This document shows positions 23,346 to 24,843 of a stretch of DNA of 24,843 nucleotides, one piece after another. The number at the start of each line of letters is the position of its first letter. Positions within the stretch are counted from its first letter, which is position 1. The stretch comes from Actinomycetota bacterium (lineage in GTDB: Bacteria; Actinomycetota; Acidimicrobiia; Acidimicrobiales; Ilumatobacteraceae), in the NCBI GenBank assembly GCA_009705865.1, contig WLSJ01000007.1, positions 1-24,843 of the forward strand, written 5' to 3'. Both the position numbers and the translations under genes were made by a program. The notes beneath the pieces were generated by a model. It did no database searches. It saw only the letters and a list, made by a program, of their open reading frames with translations, and was not told where the DNA came from.

Positions 23346-24843
23346 ATGAATACTGAAATCAATACAACGGATGATTCACAGGAAGCGGTCACTCCGTCAG
23401 CTCGTTCCCAAGAGTGGGCTGTAACTTTTAAATCAATGAGCACTACAGCTGTGGTGCTGGGCGCCACTCTGTTAATACTGTCAACGCTTCACCCTGACTT
23501 GATTTTGCGTAACAACACTCCGACAGGTGGAGACATGGGGGCTCATGTGTGGGGACCTGCATACTTGCGTGACGTGTTGCTTCCACATTGGAAATTGACT
23601 GGTTGGAGCATGGACTGGTACGCCGGTTTACCGGTGTACCGCTTTTACATGGTGGTACCCGCACTTGCAATCGTTGCATTGAATCTAATTTTGCCGTACG
23701 GCATTGCATTCAAAATCATTGTTGTTGCTGGCCTTGTGGCATTCCCTTCATGTGTGTATCTCATGGGTCGTGTCAGCAAACTCATGTATCCGTTGCCTGA
23801 ACTCATGGTTATTGGCGCCACGATGTTCGTGTTCGATGAGAGCTTCACCATTTACGGCGGAAATATCGCATCCACGATGGCAGGAGAGTTCTCGCACTCC
23901 ATCGCTTTGGCTTTTGCAATTGTTGGGCTCGGTTTTTTCGCCCGCGGTCTTGATGATGGGAAATATCGAGGCTGGGCGGCTCTGTTTATTGCGCTGTCTG
24001 CATTAAGTCATGGCATTGTGTTGCTGTTCGTTTTCGGTGGAGCAGTTCTGATGGTGCTTCTACGCCTAGATAAACAACGATTGAAATTCGGAATCACCAC
24101 TTTGTCGTGTGCAGTTTTCTTGTCTGCTTTTTGGGTGATTCCGTTTCTTGGCGGCCACGCATTCATGACTGACATGAAATATGGCTCTGAACCAGGAGGT
24201 GGTTCTTTTACGAGCATGTGGGATATGTATTTCCCGCTCGTGACATCTCTTGATGTTCTCTTAATGGTTTTTGCTCTTGCCGGATTTGTCGGATCTGTCA
24301 TGCGCCGCCGTTTTCTTGGAATCTGGATGGGTGTGTACATCGTTGTCCTGATGATCGGAGTCAAGGTCGCTCAAGGTGGTCTTCCTGTGATTGGACTTCT
24401 ATGGAATCCGCGAATCTTGCCGTTCATTTATTTGTTGCGCTACATGTTGGCTGCAATAGGTGCCTATGAAGTGTGGTTGTTTGTTCGTCGCTCTCTTGCT
24501 CTCCAACGTCGACCATTGCAATTACCACCAGGCGCAACACTCAATACGGGAACGTCGGCATTGTGGCTGGTGGCAGTGTTTAGTTTGATAGTTCTTGGTG
24601 TGCGGTATCAAAGCTTGCCGTTCGGAAAAATCACATCGAACGCAACAAGTACTTCATACGGGTGGGGGCCATTGTCGTTTCCATCGCAACGTGCGTTCTC
24701 TGACGGTTGGGCCCGTTGGAACTTCGAAGGGTACGAAGGAAAAAGCACGTTTGGTGAATACGACGGCGCTGTTCAAGCAATGAAAAAGCTAGGGAAAGAT
24801 CCTGCTCATGGATGCGGTCATGCGCTCTGGGAAAACAGCGGCG
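23346..24843 (+). CDS. Large multi-pass membrane protein, PTPS-related/GT-C glycosyltransferase-like, 3' truncated by window edge
   Basis: The frame opens with ATG at 23346 and has no stop to the window end, giving at least 499 aa. After a polar N-terminus (~30 aa) and one helix comes an outward loop with GGDMGAHVWGPAYLRDVLLPH (Asp63) and MDWYAGLPVYRFY, followed by about nine helices and a second outward part (NFEGYEGKSTFGEYDGAV, then HGCGHALWEN) cut by the edge. The early Asp-containing loop and helix pattern are those of the membrane family called 6-pyruvoyl-tetrahydropterin-synthase-related, which looks like GT-C enzymes using polyprenyl-phosphate sugars. Substrate unknown. Given the glycan genes upstream, a surface glycosylation role is likely but inferred. 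Confidence 0.85.
   Translation, partial: MNTEINTTDDSQEAVTPSARSQEWAVTFKSMSTTAVVLGATLLILSTLHPDLILRNNTPTGGDMGAHVWGPAYLRDVLLPHWKLTGWSMDWYAGLPVYRFYMVVPALAIVALNLILPYGIAFKIIVVAGLVAFPSCVYLMGRVSKLMYPLPELMVIGATMFVFDESFTIYGGNIASTMAGEFSHSIALAFAIVGLGFFARGLDDGKYRGWAALFIALSALSHGIVLLFVFGGAVLMVLLRLDKQRLKFGITTLSCAVFLSAFWVIPFLGGHAFMTDMKYGSEPGGGSFTSMWDMYFPLVTSLDVLLMVFALAGFVGSVMRRRFLGIWMGVYIVVLMIGVKVAQGGLPVIGLLWNPRILPFIYLLRYMLAAIGAYEVWLFVRRSLALQRRPLQLPPGATLNTGTSALWLVAVFSLIVLGVRYQSLPFGKITSNATSTSYGWGPLSFPSQRAFSDGWARWNFEGYEGKSTFGEYDGAVQAMKKLGKDPAHGCGHALWENSG

Noticed and set aside
1..24843. CRISPR arrays, tRNA/rRNA genes, insertion sequences, prophage or attachment sites
   Set aside because: Scanned by eye on both strands: no regularly spaced repeats, no cloverleaf with CCA-type end, no transposase or integrase motifs. 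A tRNA or Rfam scan would settle small RNAs.

Overview
This 24.8-kb window looks chromosomal and comes from an actinobacterium. The class Acidimicrobiia is my best guess, but that is inference. Evidence: an error-prone polymerase of the DnaE2 type; coenzyme F420 genes cofD/fbiA and cofE/fbiB; the mostly actinobacterial families DUF3039, DUF3499, DUF4031 and DUF5719; and a rhomboid protease with an N-terminal zinc finger. Base composition looks moderate (about half G+C by eye). The genome is very compact: the spaces between the genes called here add up to only about 520 bases (about 2%). No tRNA, rRNA, CRISPR array, insertion sequence or phage gene was found, and no stretch over 300 bases lacks a gene.

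Layout. 1-1637: 3' part of dnaE2, running in from the left. 1643-2714: small actinobacterial proteins (DUF3039, DUF4031, and a RadC-like protein that has lost its metal site). 2782-4577 (minus): rhomboid protease and GDP-L-fucose synthase, translationally coupled. 4616-10741 (plus): a tightly packed six-gene operon with three GT4 glycosyltransferases, a membrane-anchored protein with a Thr-rich tail, a sugar-1-phosphate nucleotidyltransferase (probably GDP-mannose forming) and an SDR-fold protein lacking the usual Tyr/Lys pair. 10738-12410 (minus): cofD-cofE for F420. 12513-13499 (plus): GDP-mannose 4,6-dehydratase. 13504-15181 (minus): a 99-aa unknown protein and a Wzx/MurJ-type flippase. 15298-20395 (plus): a coupled trio of giant membrane GT2 glycosyltransferase, DUF5719 exported protein and anchored thioredoxin-like protein. 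20392-22311 (minus): ftsH. 22393-24843 (plus): DUF3499, CPBP-family intramembrane protease and a large GT-C-like (PTPS-related) membrane protein running off the right edge.

How the genes fit together. Most of the window appears to build and export a fucose/mannose-containing surface glycan or glycoprotein. The nucleotidyltransferase (8826) would make GDP-mannose, Gmd (12513) and the fucose synthase (4577) would convert it to GDP-L-fucose, the GT4 enzymes would build a lipid-linked oligosaccharide, the flippase would translocate it, and the GT2/DUF5719 and PTPS-related membrane proteins may act at the cell surface. The F420 genes sit inside this region; in Mycobacterium tuberculosis fbiA-fbiB likewise lie near manB.

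The most notable observations are: (i) a recurring TAnnnT-(6-7 nt)-start-codon arrangement at unlinked genes, implying leaderless mRNAs; (ii) an SDR protein with Glu/Ala in place of the catalytic Tyr/Lys; (iii) three mutually pairing GCCTGCC/GGCAGGC arms just before the GT2 gene; (iv) an uncharacterised anchored protein with a Thr-rich tail inside a glycosylation operon; and (v) a metal-site-less RadC-like protein whose 3' end overlaps the oppositely oriented DUF4031 gene. I did not find a clearly new defence, mobile or RNA-guided system.
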